From contig VWZP01010272.1 in NCBI GenBank assembly GCA_013396995.1, positions 293,611 to 357,610 of the forward strand: a stretch of DNA of 64,000 bases, given 5' to 3'. The notes under the pieces were generated by a model. That model did no database searches. It was not told where the DNA came from and saw only the letters and a program-made list of their open reading frames with translations. Below are positions 22,801-30,814 of the stretch, piece after piece (the stretch's first letter is position 1; every line of letters begins with the position of its first letter). The position numbers and the translations under genes are program-made. Source of the DNA: Dicaeum eximium (Eukaryota > Chordata > Aves > Passeriformes > Dicaeidae).

Positions 22801-25424
22801 ACCGCGGGCCGCGGCGGCCAGCTCGGGCCTGCAGCTGGCTCCACAGCCAGCCCCGAGCGCCGCCGGGGCGCACAGGGCTCAGAGCCCGTCTGCCAGGCGC
22901 GCTCAGATGAGTGGACTCAGAACTTGCCAGAGCAGCAGCCAGAGCAGCCTGGGGGCTTGGCCGACCGAGGGAAGAAGCCGGGCTCTGTCACCTTGAGGGT
23001 CTGCCCTCAGTACGAAACGGGACTCTCCAAAGAGACCAGTGTCAAGGTACCAGAGCCTGTAACAGGTGGCAGAGCGGCCCTGCCGTGCCCAGAGGGACAG
23101 GGTTGGCAGGATGGGGACAGGACCAGCAGGGCTCATGTGCCCCATACCTGGCACTGCCCTCCCCATCCTCCACCGTCCCAGGGGTGAGGTCCCCTGGAGA
23201 CCCGCGGCACTCCTGCCCTGACTCCCTCTGTCCCTGATGTAGATGAGGCTCCTGATAGGACAGGGTGTCTCTGCAGGAGCAATGGCTACTGCTGCAGAAG
23301 GGGTGAGCCAGGGCCACACATAGTGAATTTTGGGGACAAGGCGGTGGGGCTGAAGTTTAGCTTTTGGTCTGTGGTTCAGCAGGTGACAGTAGGGTGGTGC
23401 CACACAGTGTGGGCAGGCAGAGCAAAGGACACTTCTTTCTGTTCTTTTTTTCTTTTTTNTTCCTTGGTATATCTGAGCTACTGATACAATAACTGAATCC
23501 ATTGTTTAAGATGGTGTCCTTGCCACATCCTTGCCATGTCCTGGTGTTCAAACACATCATCCTTCCAGGCCAGAATTCAACCATCACCCCTGCCCTGGCC
23601 ATGCTCCTCCTACAGCCTCCCCTTCCCAGATGTGTCGTTTCTGCTCCAGCTTTCCCCATTAGGGAAGGGAGAGCAGGAGCCTTTTGTCTCCAGCCTGTGG
23701 CAACTCCACTGGCAGAACTCACTCCAGTTCCAGCTGGGGCAGCAGGCAGAGTTCCTTCCATGCTCCTTCAGACTATGCTGGAACAGCTGTGTGACCTGAT
23801 TCCTCTCCATGAGGGCTTTGCTGCCAAGAGCTGACTCCCAGCTCTGATCACTCACACCTGCTCCTAGTGGAATCCCCCATAGAGGACCATCCCACAGGAT
23901 GCACATCTTGGGCAGGTCCCCCTCTGGCTTTGTGGCCTGCTTTGGTCGCAGCCATGGAGATCCTTTCTTTGAAATTTCCTTTCTGAGACATTCTTGGTGC
24001 CTAGGACTGAGGATGATGGAGCAGAAAATCATTAAAGCATGGACTGGTTTGGGTTGAAAGCAACCCTAAAGGAATGGCAGAGGAAGAGCAGTGGCAACAG
24101 GCTGATTGGTTTATTGCTGAGGAGGTTTGATAGCCAGTGTCTCTGCACCCAGCCAGGGCATCCTAGCAGAGACAACTCTGCCTGGCCAGATTATTTTCCA
24201 TTTGAGGAATGCCCATAGATTTCTACTGAACTGAAGCACAGCCCTCACGTTCTTGGTGGACTGCCCAAGTGGCTTTTAAAGTTGCAAAGCTCTGGACACG
24301 CCTGCTTGAAAGCATTTCATGATGTTCTGCATGGAGAAAGAAGAGTTCAAAGGCAGCTCCTTGGTTGGTGTAAATCAGCTGAGCCCTGCCAAGGCTGTTC
24401 AGGGCTGGCAGTGCTCACGTGGGCCCAGGGCTGGGACCACCCTGCCAGGGCAGCACTCCCGGTACTCTGCAAGCCCTCACAGATGTGCCAAAGGAAATGT
24501 TGCCTTGCCTGGGCAAGGATGGATGTCCTGCCTTTGGGCCTTTGAAGCCAAGCAGTGGCTCCTAGCATTAGCAGCCAGGGCCCTGATGAGCTCATTTTCT
24601 TGACAGGATTTGGGATTCACAGGGCTGTTCCCAGGAAAGCAGAGGGCAAGGGTAGCTGATGGTGGGAGAATCCCAAGCTTGTGCACAGGATAAAATTTAG
24701 CGCCGTGTTCCAAAGAGGTTTCAGTTGTAGTTTGGCAGAGCTGCTGTGGTCAAGCTGGTCTGAGGGTCTGGACCCTGCTCACAAGAGAGATTTCACACAG
24801 ATCCCTCCATGGTACCAGGAACAGGACAGGGACTGTCCCTCTCCAGCTACAGGTGATGAGATGGTGGGGCAGCCTTAGCAGAGCTGTAGGTGACACATGC
24901 AAGGGTTGAGTGGAAAGGGCTTGGAGACAGGAGTGGAGGCAGGAGAGTAGTCCATGAGTTTCGGCCCTGGCATGCTGGGGCACCCCTTGGGAATTCCCTG
25001 GGCATTGGCTCAGTGCCAAGCTGCTGCCACCTCCTCCACCCTCACCATTCCTCCACGCCGTTTGCTGCCTCCAGCCCCTGTTCCTCCTCATTCCTCCTCC
25101 TTACCATCCATCTCTCCCACCCCTCTCTCTCCACAGCTGCACATCACCAGCCAGACGCCTGCCAGGGAGGTGGTGAAGTTGGTGGTGCTGGAGATGAACA
25201 ACATCTCACGGGACGTGCTGGGCAGCTCGGCCACCATCTGCTACGGCGAGGAGCAGCTGGAGCACTTCGGACTGGTGTTCGCTGCCAAGGAGAGGGAGCA
25301 GTGGCTCCCTGATGACTTTTTGCCTCTGTCCCTCCAAACTAGCCAGCCTGAGGGGCGGTTCTACGTCCGCATCAAGGAGACGTCCCCTCTGGTGCTCCAG
25401 TACGGGCCAGCGACCACTGTATGA
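10631..25424 (+). CDS. ANKFN1: ANKFN1 / Nmf9 / wide-awake family protein, 18 coding exons
   Basis: Probable cytoplasmic neuronal regulator. Family members are needed for vestibular and neurological function in mouse and zebrafish, and in fly WAKE links the clock to neuronal excitability. CDS = join(10631-10816, 11136-11343, 11624-11818, 12068-12181, 12767-12864, 14342-14432, 16192-16299, 16522-16621, 17153-17285, 18028-18147, 18498-18713, 19007-19173, 19575-19725, 20456-20624, 20875-21041, 21884-22094, 22376-23046, 25137-25424), about 1,130 aa. Every intron is GT-AG and the frame stays open. Domains: ankyrin-like repeats ~65-131, fibronectin III ~198-298, conserved central region ~299-741 with GLYLGYLK at 539-546, proline run 879-894, Ras-association-like end ~1036-1130. 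No signal peptide or membrane span is visible. ATG 10631 has A at -3, but the exon is open upstream to its acceptor, so an extra N-terminal exon is possible. Divergence and the ~15-kb span suggest the ANKFN1-like paralog, so the symbol is provisional. Confidence 0.9.
11136..11343 (+). CDS. ANKFN1: ANKFN1-family coding exon 2: ankyrin-like repeats
   Basis: Encodes residues 63-131 plus one base. NAALFEAVELQDLDRVQEML and then NTPNSEGLLPLDIAIMTNNA with IARALLQAGA are two ankyrin-type helix pairs; the usual TPLH is replaced by LPLD. Acceptor CACCCAG, donor GTGAGT, end phase 1. Confidence 0.93.
11624..11818 (+). CDS. ANKFN1: ANKFN1-family coding exon 3: helical linker
   Basis: Residues 132-196. 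FVSLESRSLHLSTLVREAEQ begins a charged, probably coiled helix that runs to KEKQLKAWEWRFRLYKRM and GFEHAR. It joins the ankyrin repeats to the fibronectin III domain. Acceptor CCACAG, donor GTGAGT, phases 1 and 1. Confidence 0.93.
12068..12181 (+). CDS. ANKFN1: ANKFN1-family coding exon 4: fibronectin III, N-terminal strands
   Basis: VPDAPSSVHL, then SLQVTFWEP and VTKYK, is the standard start of a fibronectin III fold (proline-rich A strand, conserved W). Acceptor CCCTAG, donor GTAAGG, phases 1 and 1. Confidence 0.93.
12767..12864 (+). CDS. ANKFN1: ANKFN1-family coding exon 5: fibronectin III, middle strands
   Basis: VEWSCSPTFSPLLGEAVID, then FTIEGLVS: the C'-E part of the fibronectin III domain. 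The exon ends on a codon boundary before donor GTGAGT. The following intron (1.48 kb) contains a CR1 copy. Confidence 0.92.
12975..13138 (+). mobile_element. CR1 LINE fragment inside intron 5
   Basis: Forward CR1 3' end: GGTGGAGTCATCATCCCTGG, GGGGACATGGTTCAGTAGTG, CTTTTTCAACCTTAATGATG, then TTTCTATGATC. It is sense-oriented relative to the host gene and 5'-truncated. Confidence 0.9.
14342..14432 (+). CDS. ANKFN1: ANKFN1-family coding exon 6: fibronectin III, last strands
   Basis: GTAYHIRVSAYNMKGWGPPQ is the diagnostic F-G hairpin of a fibronectin III domain (Y-x-h-R-V-x-A-x-N-x-x-G). It is preceded by CCTTGCAG and followed by GTGAGT; end phase 1. Confidence 0.95.
15490..15720. promoter_or_regulatory. 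Candidate intronic regulatory block (intron 6)
   Basis: An AT-rich, non-repetitive stretch in the 1.76-kb intron 6. It carries GGTTTATTTATTTTTATTGC, ACCAAAAATAGCGG (close to a MEF2-type site), AAAGTTAACAG and GCAATTAATATAAAG. The clustering stands out against the GC-rich intron. Enhancer function is inference. Confidence 0.25.
16192..16299 (+). CDS. ANKFN1: ANKFN1-family coding exon 7
   Basis: The shared codon plus WREYDGRAPRRRGQ, then LDHLLGQVKTVHQHCICH. A basic patch is followed by an amphipathic helix, just after the fibronectin III domain. Acceptor CCACAG, donor GTGAGC, phases 1 and 1. Confidence 0.92.
16522..16621 (+). CDS. ANKFN1: ANKFN1-family coding exon 8: basic segment
   Basis: QSRKHSVSKSLKHLFHPGSK and FLKTLKR form a strongly basic serine-containing segment with RKHS, a possible basophilic kinase site. 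Acceptor TTACAG, donor GTGAGG, end phase 2. Confidence 0.9.
17153..17285 (+). CDS. ANKFN1: ANKFN1-family coding exon 9
   Basis: RGLYLTAIFYKDDNILVTHE, then IPVVEIDD and LMQDFLWLTK. A beta-rich part of the family's conserved central region. Acceptor CATGCAG, donor GTGGGT, ends phase 0. Confidence 0.93.
18028..18147 (+). CDS. ANKFN1: ANKFN1-family coding exon 10
   Basis: VSCMWDEILWLRQCVTVSQ, then CILQTRFKMLLAISQMQ; 40 complete codons. The tryptophan-rich start and helical end match the central region. Acceptor GTTCAG, donor GTGAGG. Confidence 0.92.
18498..18713 (+). CDS. ANKFN1: ANKFN1-family coding exon 11
   Basis: GLLGIQDLGQVFFEPIKDKQ, then NILIVTLKEVK, WVPICKLQTSRKSVSSPEEP and LDMLLISVQ; 72 complete codons. 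Contains RKSVSSPEEP, a plausible phosphorylation segment. Acceptor GGCACAG, donor GTGTGT. Confidence 0.92.
19007..19173 (+). CDS. ANKFN1: ANKFN1-family coding exon 12: GLYLGYLK motif
   Basis: DKLAYHQRSSHALSP leads into GLYLGYLKLCSAVDQIRVLV. GLYLGYLK is the family's most conserved peptide and is known to be essential in the family. I chose the acceptor TTCCCAG at 19006 because SVQ-DKLAYH gives a continuous family-like join. An upstream in-frame acceptor at 18928 would add 26 cysteine-rich residues that do not look like family sequence. Donor GTGAGA, end phase 2. Confidence 0.9.
19575..19725 (+). CDS. ANKFN1: ANKFN1-family coding exon 13
   Basis: REEWEWLQKMASVEEP, then LFQELHVAIKELMTLVNIPL: acidic linker then helix. 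Acceptor TCTGCAG. The donor GTAGAG is weak after +4, so some intron retention or alternative donor use is possible. Confidence 0.9.
20456..20624 (+). CDS. ANKFN1: ANKFN1-family coding exon 14
   Basis: AKDFRLYSQEVLDFGDQVSF, then LLLLPPSDDVCTAPGQNNPY and FLTLPLQIFEL. Part of the conserved central region. Acceptor CTTGCAG, donor GTGAGG, end phase 1. Confidence 0.93.
20875..21041 (+). CDS. ANKFN1: ANKFN1-family coding exon 15
   Basis: VHFFTYNREFITQYCQVSAL, then LESLLSQQSLREAFSDAEL and AKQRHQQVQDYIQ, predicted as a long helical stretch. Acceptor TCCCAG, donor GTATGG, ends phase 0. Confidence 0.93.
21174..21560 (-). mobile_element. CR1 LINE fragment inside intron 15
   Basis: It begins CATAGATTCATGGAATGG and GGGTTGGAACAGACATTAAA, then the ATCCCAGGTTGCTCCAAGCC block and CTCTCCTGGAGCCCCTTTAG. 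It is antisense to the host gene and 5'-truncated, like the copy at 4990-5520. Confidence 0.92.
21884..22094 (+). CDS. ANKFN1: ANKFN1-family coding exon 16
   Basis: QMEEIWREMRWIMDVLQHAR, then YKQPSCGVSLSGFL and HLDYLPSPVPSPETSRKLNS. A helix is followed by a proline/serine linker with PSPVPSPE, possible proline-directed phosphosites. Acceptor TGGCAG, donor GTAAGG, end phase 1. Confidence 0.93.
22376..23046 (+). CDS. ANKFN1: ANKFN1-family coding exon 17: acidic and proline-rich linker
   Basis: The largest exon (671 nt, residues 812-1035) and very GC-rich. It encodes an acidic serine segment (DEEGSSEVFLATDSDYDSSR), a proline run (TPPPVPPPPEEPRPPP, residues 879-894) that could bind SH3, WW or EVH1 domains, then KLYDSDFVLPSRQIELLRI with EKRQAYCVRTSSLDFPKP. 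That last block looks well constrained. The rest (~932-1020) is basic and low-complexity, probably disordered. Acceptor CTCACAG, donor GTACCA, ends phase 0. Confidence 0.92.
24030..24080 (-). mobile_element. Possible CR1 remnant in intron 17
   Basis: ATTAAAGCATGGACTGGTTT followed by GGGTTGAAAGCAACCCTAAA resembles the terminal 45 bases of a reverse-oriented CR1, with no further element attached. Intron 17 (2.09 kb) otherwise shows no exon signatures apart from a pyrimidine tract with a single N at 23459. Confidence 0.45.
25137..25424 (+). CDS. ANKFN1: ANKFN1-family coding exon 18: Ras-association-like domain and stop
   Basis: LHITSQTPAREVVKLVVLEM, then CYGEEQLEHFGLVFAAKERE, WLPDDFLPLSLQTSQPEGRF, YVRIKETSP and a TTV end before TGA 25422-25424. 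The pattern (TPAREVVKLVL, then GLVF, then LPDDFLPL) fits a Ras-association / FERM-N-like ubiquitin fold, the third domain of full-length family members. The last four residues (ATTV) could act as a weak class-I-type PDZ ligand. Acceptor TCCACAG. From 25304 onward this exon is duplicated after the N gap. Confidence 0.93.
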   Translation: MHITSQTPAREVVKLVVLEMNNISRDVLGSSATICYGEEQLEHFGLVFAAKEREQWLPDDFLPLSLQTSQPEGRFYVRIKETSPLVLQYGPATTV

Positions 25425-26132
25425 GAGGAGGAGAGCCGATGGGATGGAGCGGAGACCTCAGCTTCCAGAGAGCAGACAGCTTGTCTCTGATGCTTCCTTC
25501 TTCCACAGACACCCTCTCATCAGGCGTCCGTGGGGGGGAATGGGATCATACTGGGTTGTGTGTTATTTGTTTGTGCTATTTTTTAAATTTTTTTTTTTTT
25601 AACCAAAGAGACATCGAGACTCAGTTTTTCTGACTGCAGAAGAGGAGGGTGGAGTCCAGAGACCTCAGAGCTCAGGAGGAATCTCTGCAGGAATGGAATT
25701 TTTGAAAGTAAACATTTTTAAGGAGAAATGGGGGGGAGAGAGAGAGAGAGGGGAAAAATATTACAAGAAGAAGAAGCAATACTTACTTTTTTCCTCTTTC
25801 TTTTTTTTTCTGAAAAACCTTGTTTGGGATTCACTGAAGGCAAAGCCACAGAGGATTGCTGGGGAGGGCTGTGATGTCAGTGAGGAGAGGGCAGGAGCCA
25901 CGAGGACAACCCTGGGAAGGGTGTTTTCCTATCTGCCCTCCTTTCACTGTACCTGGAGAAATGATTCTTGCACACAGTTCTTGGGACAAAATTATATTAG
26001 TATTTTTATTCTGAAAAAAGTCAATAATCATTGTGCCAGAGCCACTGGAGCTGGGTAAAGGTGAAGATCCTTTGACTTGTGTCCAAGACTAAAGGAACCC
26101 ATGCAGCCAGCCCCCTGCACTTGCAGACTTGT
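25425..26132 (+). other. ANKFN1: 3' untranslated region of the ANKFN1-family gene (to gap edge)
   Basis: It follows the stop codon directly. It holds a T-rich run (about 25570-25601), a GA-repeat tract (25735-25752), a second T-rich run (25790-25812) and AT-rich sequence before the gap. I found no canonical AATAAA here. The UTR probably continues at 27809 once the duplicated segments are removed. Confidence 0.7.
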
Positions 26133-26749
26133 NNNNNNNNNNNNNNNNNNNNNNNNNNNNNNNNNNNNNNNNNNNNNNNNNNNNNNNNNNNNNNNNNNNN
26201 NNNNNNNNNNNNNNNNNNNNNNNNNNNNNNNNNNNNNNNNNNNNNNNNNNNNNNNNNNNNNNNNNNNNNNNNNNNNNNNNNNNNNNNNNNNNNNNNNNNN
26301 NNNNNNNNNNNNNNNNNNNNNNNNNNNNNNNNNNNNNNNNNNNNNNNNNNNNNNNNNNNNNNNNNNNNNNNNNNNNNNNNNNNNNNNNNNNNNNNNNNNN
26401 NNNNNNNNNNNNNNNNNNNNNNNNNNNNNNNNNNNNNNNNNNNNNNNNNNNNNNNNNNNNNNNNNNNNNNNNNNNNNNNNNNNNNNNNNNNNNNNNNNNN
26501 NNNNNNNNNNNNNNNNNNNNNNNNNNNNNNNNNNNNNNNNNNNNNNNNNNNNNNNNNNNNNNNNNNNNNNNNNNNNNNNNNNNNNNNNNNNNNNNNNNNN
26601 NNNNNNNNNNNNNNNNNNNNNNNNNNNNNNNNNNNNNNNNNNNNNNNNNNNNNNNNNNNNNNNNNNNNNNNNNNNNNNNNNNNNNNNNNNNNNNNNNNNN
26701 NNNNNNNNNNNNNNNNNNNNNNNNNNNNNNNNNNNNNNNNNNNNNNNNN
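26133..26749. other. Assembly gap (617 N)
   Basis: A run of N. Open frames read through it are not real. Sequence on its two sides is duplicated, so the gap size and even its existence are doubtful. Confidence 0.98.
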
Positions 26750-27333
26750 GCTCCCTGATGACTTTTTGCCTCTGTCCCTCCAAACTAGCCAGCCCGAGGG
26801 GCGGTTCTACGTCCGCATCAAGGAGACGTCCCCTCTGGTGCTCCAGTACGGGCCAGCGACCACTGTATGAGAGGAGGAGAGCCGATGGGATGGAGCGGAG
26901 ACCTCAGCTTCCAGAGAGCAGACAGCTTGTCTCTGATGCTTCCTTCTTCCACAGACACCCTCTCATCAGGCGTCCGTGGGGGGGAATGGGATCATACTGG
27001 GTTGTGTGTTATTTGTTTGTGCTATTTTTTAAATTTTTTTTTTTTTAACCAAAGAGACATCGAGACTCAGTTTTTCTGACTGCAGAAGAGGAGGGTGGAG
27101 TCCAGAGACCTCAGAGCTCAGGAGGAATCTCTGCAGGAATGGAATTTTTGAAAGTAAACATTTTTAAGGAGAAATGGGGGGGAGAGAGAGAGAGAGGGGA
27201 GAAATATTACAAGAAGAAGAAGCAATACTTACTTTTTTCCTCTTTCTTTTTTTTTCTGAAAAACCTTGTTTGGGATTCACTGAAGGCAAAGCCACAGAGG
27301 ATTGCTGGGGACGGCTGTGATGTCAGTGAGGAG
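26750..27333 (+). pseudogene. Assembly duplicate of exon 18 tail and 3'UTR
   Basis: 584 bp matching 25304-25887 at a constant offset of 1446, with substitutions at 25349 (T/C, synonymous), 25755 (A/G) and 25866 (G/C). It contains the end of the coding exon (LPDDFLPLSL to the TGA at 26868-26870) but no acceptor or earlier exon part, and it starts exactly at the gap edge. It is best read as the other haplotype or an unplaced contig end, not as a second gene. Confidence 0.9.
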
Positions 27334-27334
27334 N

Positions 27335-27428
27335 TATGCAGTACAACTCCCTGCCCAGGCAGGGTCACTTGGAGCAGGTGACACAAGAATGTGTCCGGGT
27401 GTGTTTCAAATGTCTTGACAGAGGGGAA
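27335..27428. other. Chimeric 94-bp segment copied from a CR1 at 29.65 kb
   Basis: Identical to 29653-29746 at a constant offset of 2318. It starts directly after a single N at 27334 and runs directly into a copy of the 3'UTR. A CR1 internal segment without its ends, wedged between two UTR copies, indicates misassembly through a repeat. Confidence 0.88.
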
Positions 27429-27808
27429 GAAAAATATTACAAGAAGAAGAAGCAATACTTACTTTTTTCCTCTTTCTTTTTTTTTCTGAAAAACCTTGTT
27501 TGGGATTCACTGAAGGCAAAGCCACAGAGGATTGCTGGGGAGGGCTGTGATGTCAGTGAGGAGAGGGCAGGAGCCACGAGGACAACCCTGGGAAGGGTGT
27601 TTTCCTATCTGCCCTCCTTTCACTGTACCTGGAGAAATGATTCTTGCACACAGTTCTTGGGACAAAATTATATTAGTATTTTTATTCTGAAAAAAGTCAA
27701 TAATCATTGTGCCAGAGCCACTGGAGCTGGGTAAAGGTGAAGATCCTTTGACTTGTGTCCAAGACTAAAGGAACCCATGCAGCCAGCCCCCTGCACTTGC
27801 AGACTTGT
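27429..27808 (+). other. Second copy of 3'UTR segment 25753-26132 (assembly duplicate)
   Basis: 380 bp apparently identical to 25753-26132 (offset 1676). The first copy ends at the N gap just where this one continues into unique sequence at 27809. The simplest true order is therefore 25425-26132 followed directly by 27809. Confidence 0.9.
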
Positions 27809-29600
27809 CAACACCACACTAGAGATACGCTATAGGGCATCTCCTGCAAACCCCTGGGCTTCCCTGTCCCCTTGGATGCCGTTTTGTTCTGGTGATTGTG
27901 CTTCTCTAGTAGGTCCTACAGCATGACATTTTGTTAGCCACTAGGTCTCCTGTTAACAAGGTTACTTTTCTGATCTCCTGTGGTCCATAGTAAAGACAAC
28001 TGCTGCTGACTGCATATCACTTCTCCTTCTTGTGGCTTGGTGTGTAGCATTCCACCATCTCCCAGACCAGCCCTGACTCCGAGGGCTGGGGTCCTCTTTC
28101 CCAGGAGTGTTTAGTGGGATGCTGTCCACGCTCTGCAGCATTACATTAACACACAAATCACATGTGTGGGAGCAAAGTACAAGTCAAAAATGCTCTTCTG
28201 GGATTCATTGCTCTGTAAGACAGCAAGATAAGCTTGGGCGTGCCAAGGCATCACCTCTATGGACTGGTGAAACCCCAGAGCTGTAGGGTGGGATGCCTAG
28301 GTCTGGTCCTGCAGCCTCCACTGAGGGAAGAACACCTGGAGAGGAGCAGGGATGGCAGCAAGAGCTCACAGCTGTGTCACAGCTGGCACAAACACTGCGA
28401 GCAAGGTGCCAGTCTGGCACCCCTCAGCAAGGCGAGGTTCCTGGTGCTGATGCCCCTGCAGCAGCCACCTCACTGCCCTTCCCTTGGCACAGAGGAATCA
28501 GGGCTGGGCAGCAGCCCCTGTCGCTGGGTGCCAGCGTGCAGGAGGGGCTCTGTGGGCAGCCATTTGGGTTGGCTGTCGCTCCGCAGAGGTTCCTCATTCC
28601 TTGCCTTGCAACAACCAGTGCGGCACGGGCAGGAATATATCCCAGCACGAACCCTTCCTGCCCCGTCAGAGCCACTGTGGAGGGGAGGATCCTGTGCCAG
28701 CCCCTCAGCTGGTGCAAATCAACCAGCACCACATTGACGTCAGTGCAGGCACTGCCATGGGATGTGGAGGCAAGCAACAAAGGAATTTTTTAAAAGGCAC
28801 TTCTCCCACCTCCTCTCTCCTTTGCTTGTCTTCTGCCTCGAGTTAAAACCAATCCCACTCGCCCAGGTCAAGGAAGAAGTGGGTTGGTGAGTGCAGAGGT
28901 TCCCTGGTGTTTGTCATTGTTGGGCATCCACAGGCTTTGACATCCCAGAAGCTGGAGCTGCAGGGTGGCCCTTCCCTTTACGTGTCACCTACTGATGCTC
29001 AGAGCCTGAGACAAGGCAGAGGGAAGGCACAACTGGTGGAAAACTAAGTGCCTTTTTGGAAGTCACAGAGTGAATTCAGTGTTAGATCAGGGCTGTGTAC
29101 AGAAAGCTACATCTGTGTCCCTGATGCTCCTCAGCATGGAGCCGTGCAACTCCTGATGCCCTTTTATTTGACCCCAGAAGGAAGAAAGGCCTCCCCTTTC
29201 CTTAAGAATTTGTTCTTCCTTCCTAGAAGCCCAGTTCCATCAAGAGAGATGGAGCCATGACCCAAAGCCAGGCGCTGGTCTTTGGGGTGGACCTGAGACA
29301 ATGTCTGCAGCTGGGAGCTGGTGCCCACACCTCTGTGCAGAGCTCTGCCTGTGGAAGGGTCTTGCTGACTGTGCAAAGCTTTTCTGCAGGAGCTGCTCTG
29401 GCCACACAGCAGTTTGGATCACTGGGCTGCAGGGAACAGTATGGGACCTCCTCTCACTGCCTGGGAGAGGAAGAGGGAAGGAGCAGGGGCCTGGTAGGAG
29501 CAGAGTTGGATGCAAAGTGGGAAGGGCAGAACTTGCACAGCTTTTTTATGGGAAGCCTCACAACCAGGGACATGGGGATGTGTGATGTCCTGATGTAACA
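27809..29600 (+). other. Downstream sequence, possibly more 3'UTR, otherwise non-coding
   Basis: Continues the UTR once the duplication is collapsed. I see no AATAAA or ATTAAA near its start, no exon with a protein-like reading frame and no repeat of known type. The open frames at 28234-28846 overlap in three frames and look random. Confidence 0.4.
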
Positions 29601-29604
29601 CACT

Positions 29605-30055
29605 CCTCACAGAATGACAAAAGGTTTGGGGTTGGGAGGGACCTCTGGAGATTATGCAGTACAACTCCCTGCCCAGGCAGGGTCACTTGGAGCAGGTGAC
29701 ACAAGAATGTGTCCGGGTGTGTTTCAAATGTCTTGACAGAGGGGAAACTCCACACCCTCCCTGGGCAGCTGTTCCAGTGCTCTGCCACCCTCCTTGGAAA
29801 GAACTTTTTCCTAATGTTGAGGTGGAATTTCATGTGGTTTTGTTTATGGTCATTACTCCTCCTGTCGCTGAGCTCCACAGTCTGGCACCATCCTCTTGGC
29901 ACCTGCCTTGGAGATATTTGTATGGATATTTGATGGATCCCCTCTGTCTTCCCTTCTCCAGACTAACCAGGCCCAGCCCCCTCAGTCTCTCCTCATAAGG
30001 AGGTGCTCCAGACCCTTCATCCTCTTTGTGGCCTCTACTGCACAGCATTCCTTGA
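29605..30055 (-). mobile_element. CR1 LINE fragment
   Basis: It starts CACAGAATGACAAAAGG with GGGTTGGGAGGGACCTCTGG, then TGCCCAGGCAGGGTCACTTG, CCTCCCTGGGCAGCTGTTCC, TAATGTTGAGGTGGAATTTC and TCTCTCCTCATAAGGAGGTG. It is a different, older-looking CR1 subfamily from the copies at 5.0 and 6.9 kb. It is the source of the chimeric segment at 27335. Confidence 0.9.
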
Positions 30056-30814
30056 AGAATGGCACGTGCAAGGTGCTTGTCTCTTTTAATATTTTCCTTC
30101 TCTCCCTCGATGGTTTCATGCGCACATACCAGTGTTTTCTTTCTGAACAGGTTGTTGAGCCTTCAGACACTCTCCTGCCCTTCCCCACTGTCAAGGAATG
30201 GGAATAGAAGGCAGCAGGCTCGGTCTGTGGTAGTTTTTAAGACTGCCATCTCAGTGCTGGAGCTGTGGGAGCCATGGTGGCTCTTCGAGGTGGTGTGACA
30301 AGGTGTTGGGTGAGGGGCAGCCAGGGCACTAAGCCCTGGCAGCACCAGGATTCAGAGTTAGCCCTGTCTCCTTGCACTGGTGCAGAGGGTTGGTGAAGGG
30401 GTTTTCTCCACGGAGACCTGGCACTCACTCTGGCATGTGCACCATGACACAGGCAAAGGAGGAGAATCCCCAAAGCACCTGAGCTCAGCCCTGCTGTCTC
30501 CCGCCATGGAAGCTGGAAGAGGCATAATTTTGCTTGTAGCATCCCTTTTCTCCAGTATTTAATGAGCAAAGAAGGTGAGAATCCTGGAGGGCTGGGACAC
30601 TGTGCCTGCACAGGCCTGTGTCACCCGGCACAGACCCCACTGTCTCTGCAGCACCTGTGTCCCCAGCACTGCCAGACACGGGCACTGCCAGTATCCAGGC
30701 ACAGACAGACCTGTACCTGTATGTGCACTCCATCTTTGTGCCATGCACCCACCTGAACCCAGGTGAGTACCCCCAGTGCTTGCTAGCCCCTCTGCACTGG
30801 TGTCATGGACCAGG

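Noticed and set aside
25735..25812. GA and T tracts as CRISPR-like or satellite array
   Set aside because: Simple-sequence tracts within a 3'UTR; no direct-repeat/spacer structure.
26750..26870. A second ANKFN1-like gene after the gap
   Set aside because: Only the last ~40 codons are present, starting exactly at the gap edge and nearly identical to 25304-25424; assembly duplicate.
26077..27048. Long open frames reading through the N gap
   Set aside because: Most of the translated length is N; the only real part is the duplicated tail of exon 18.
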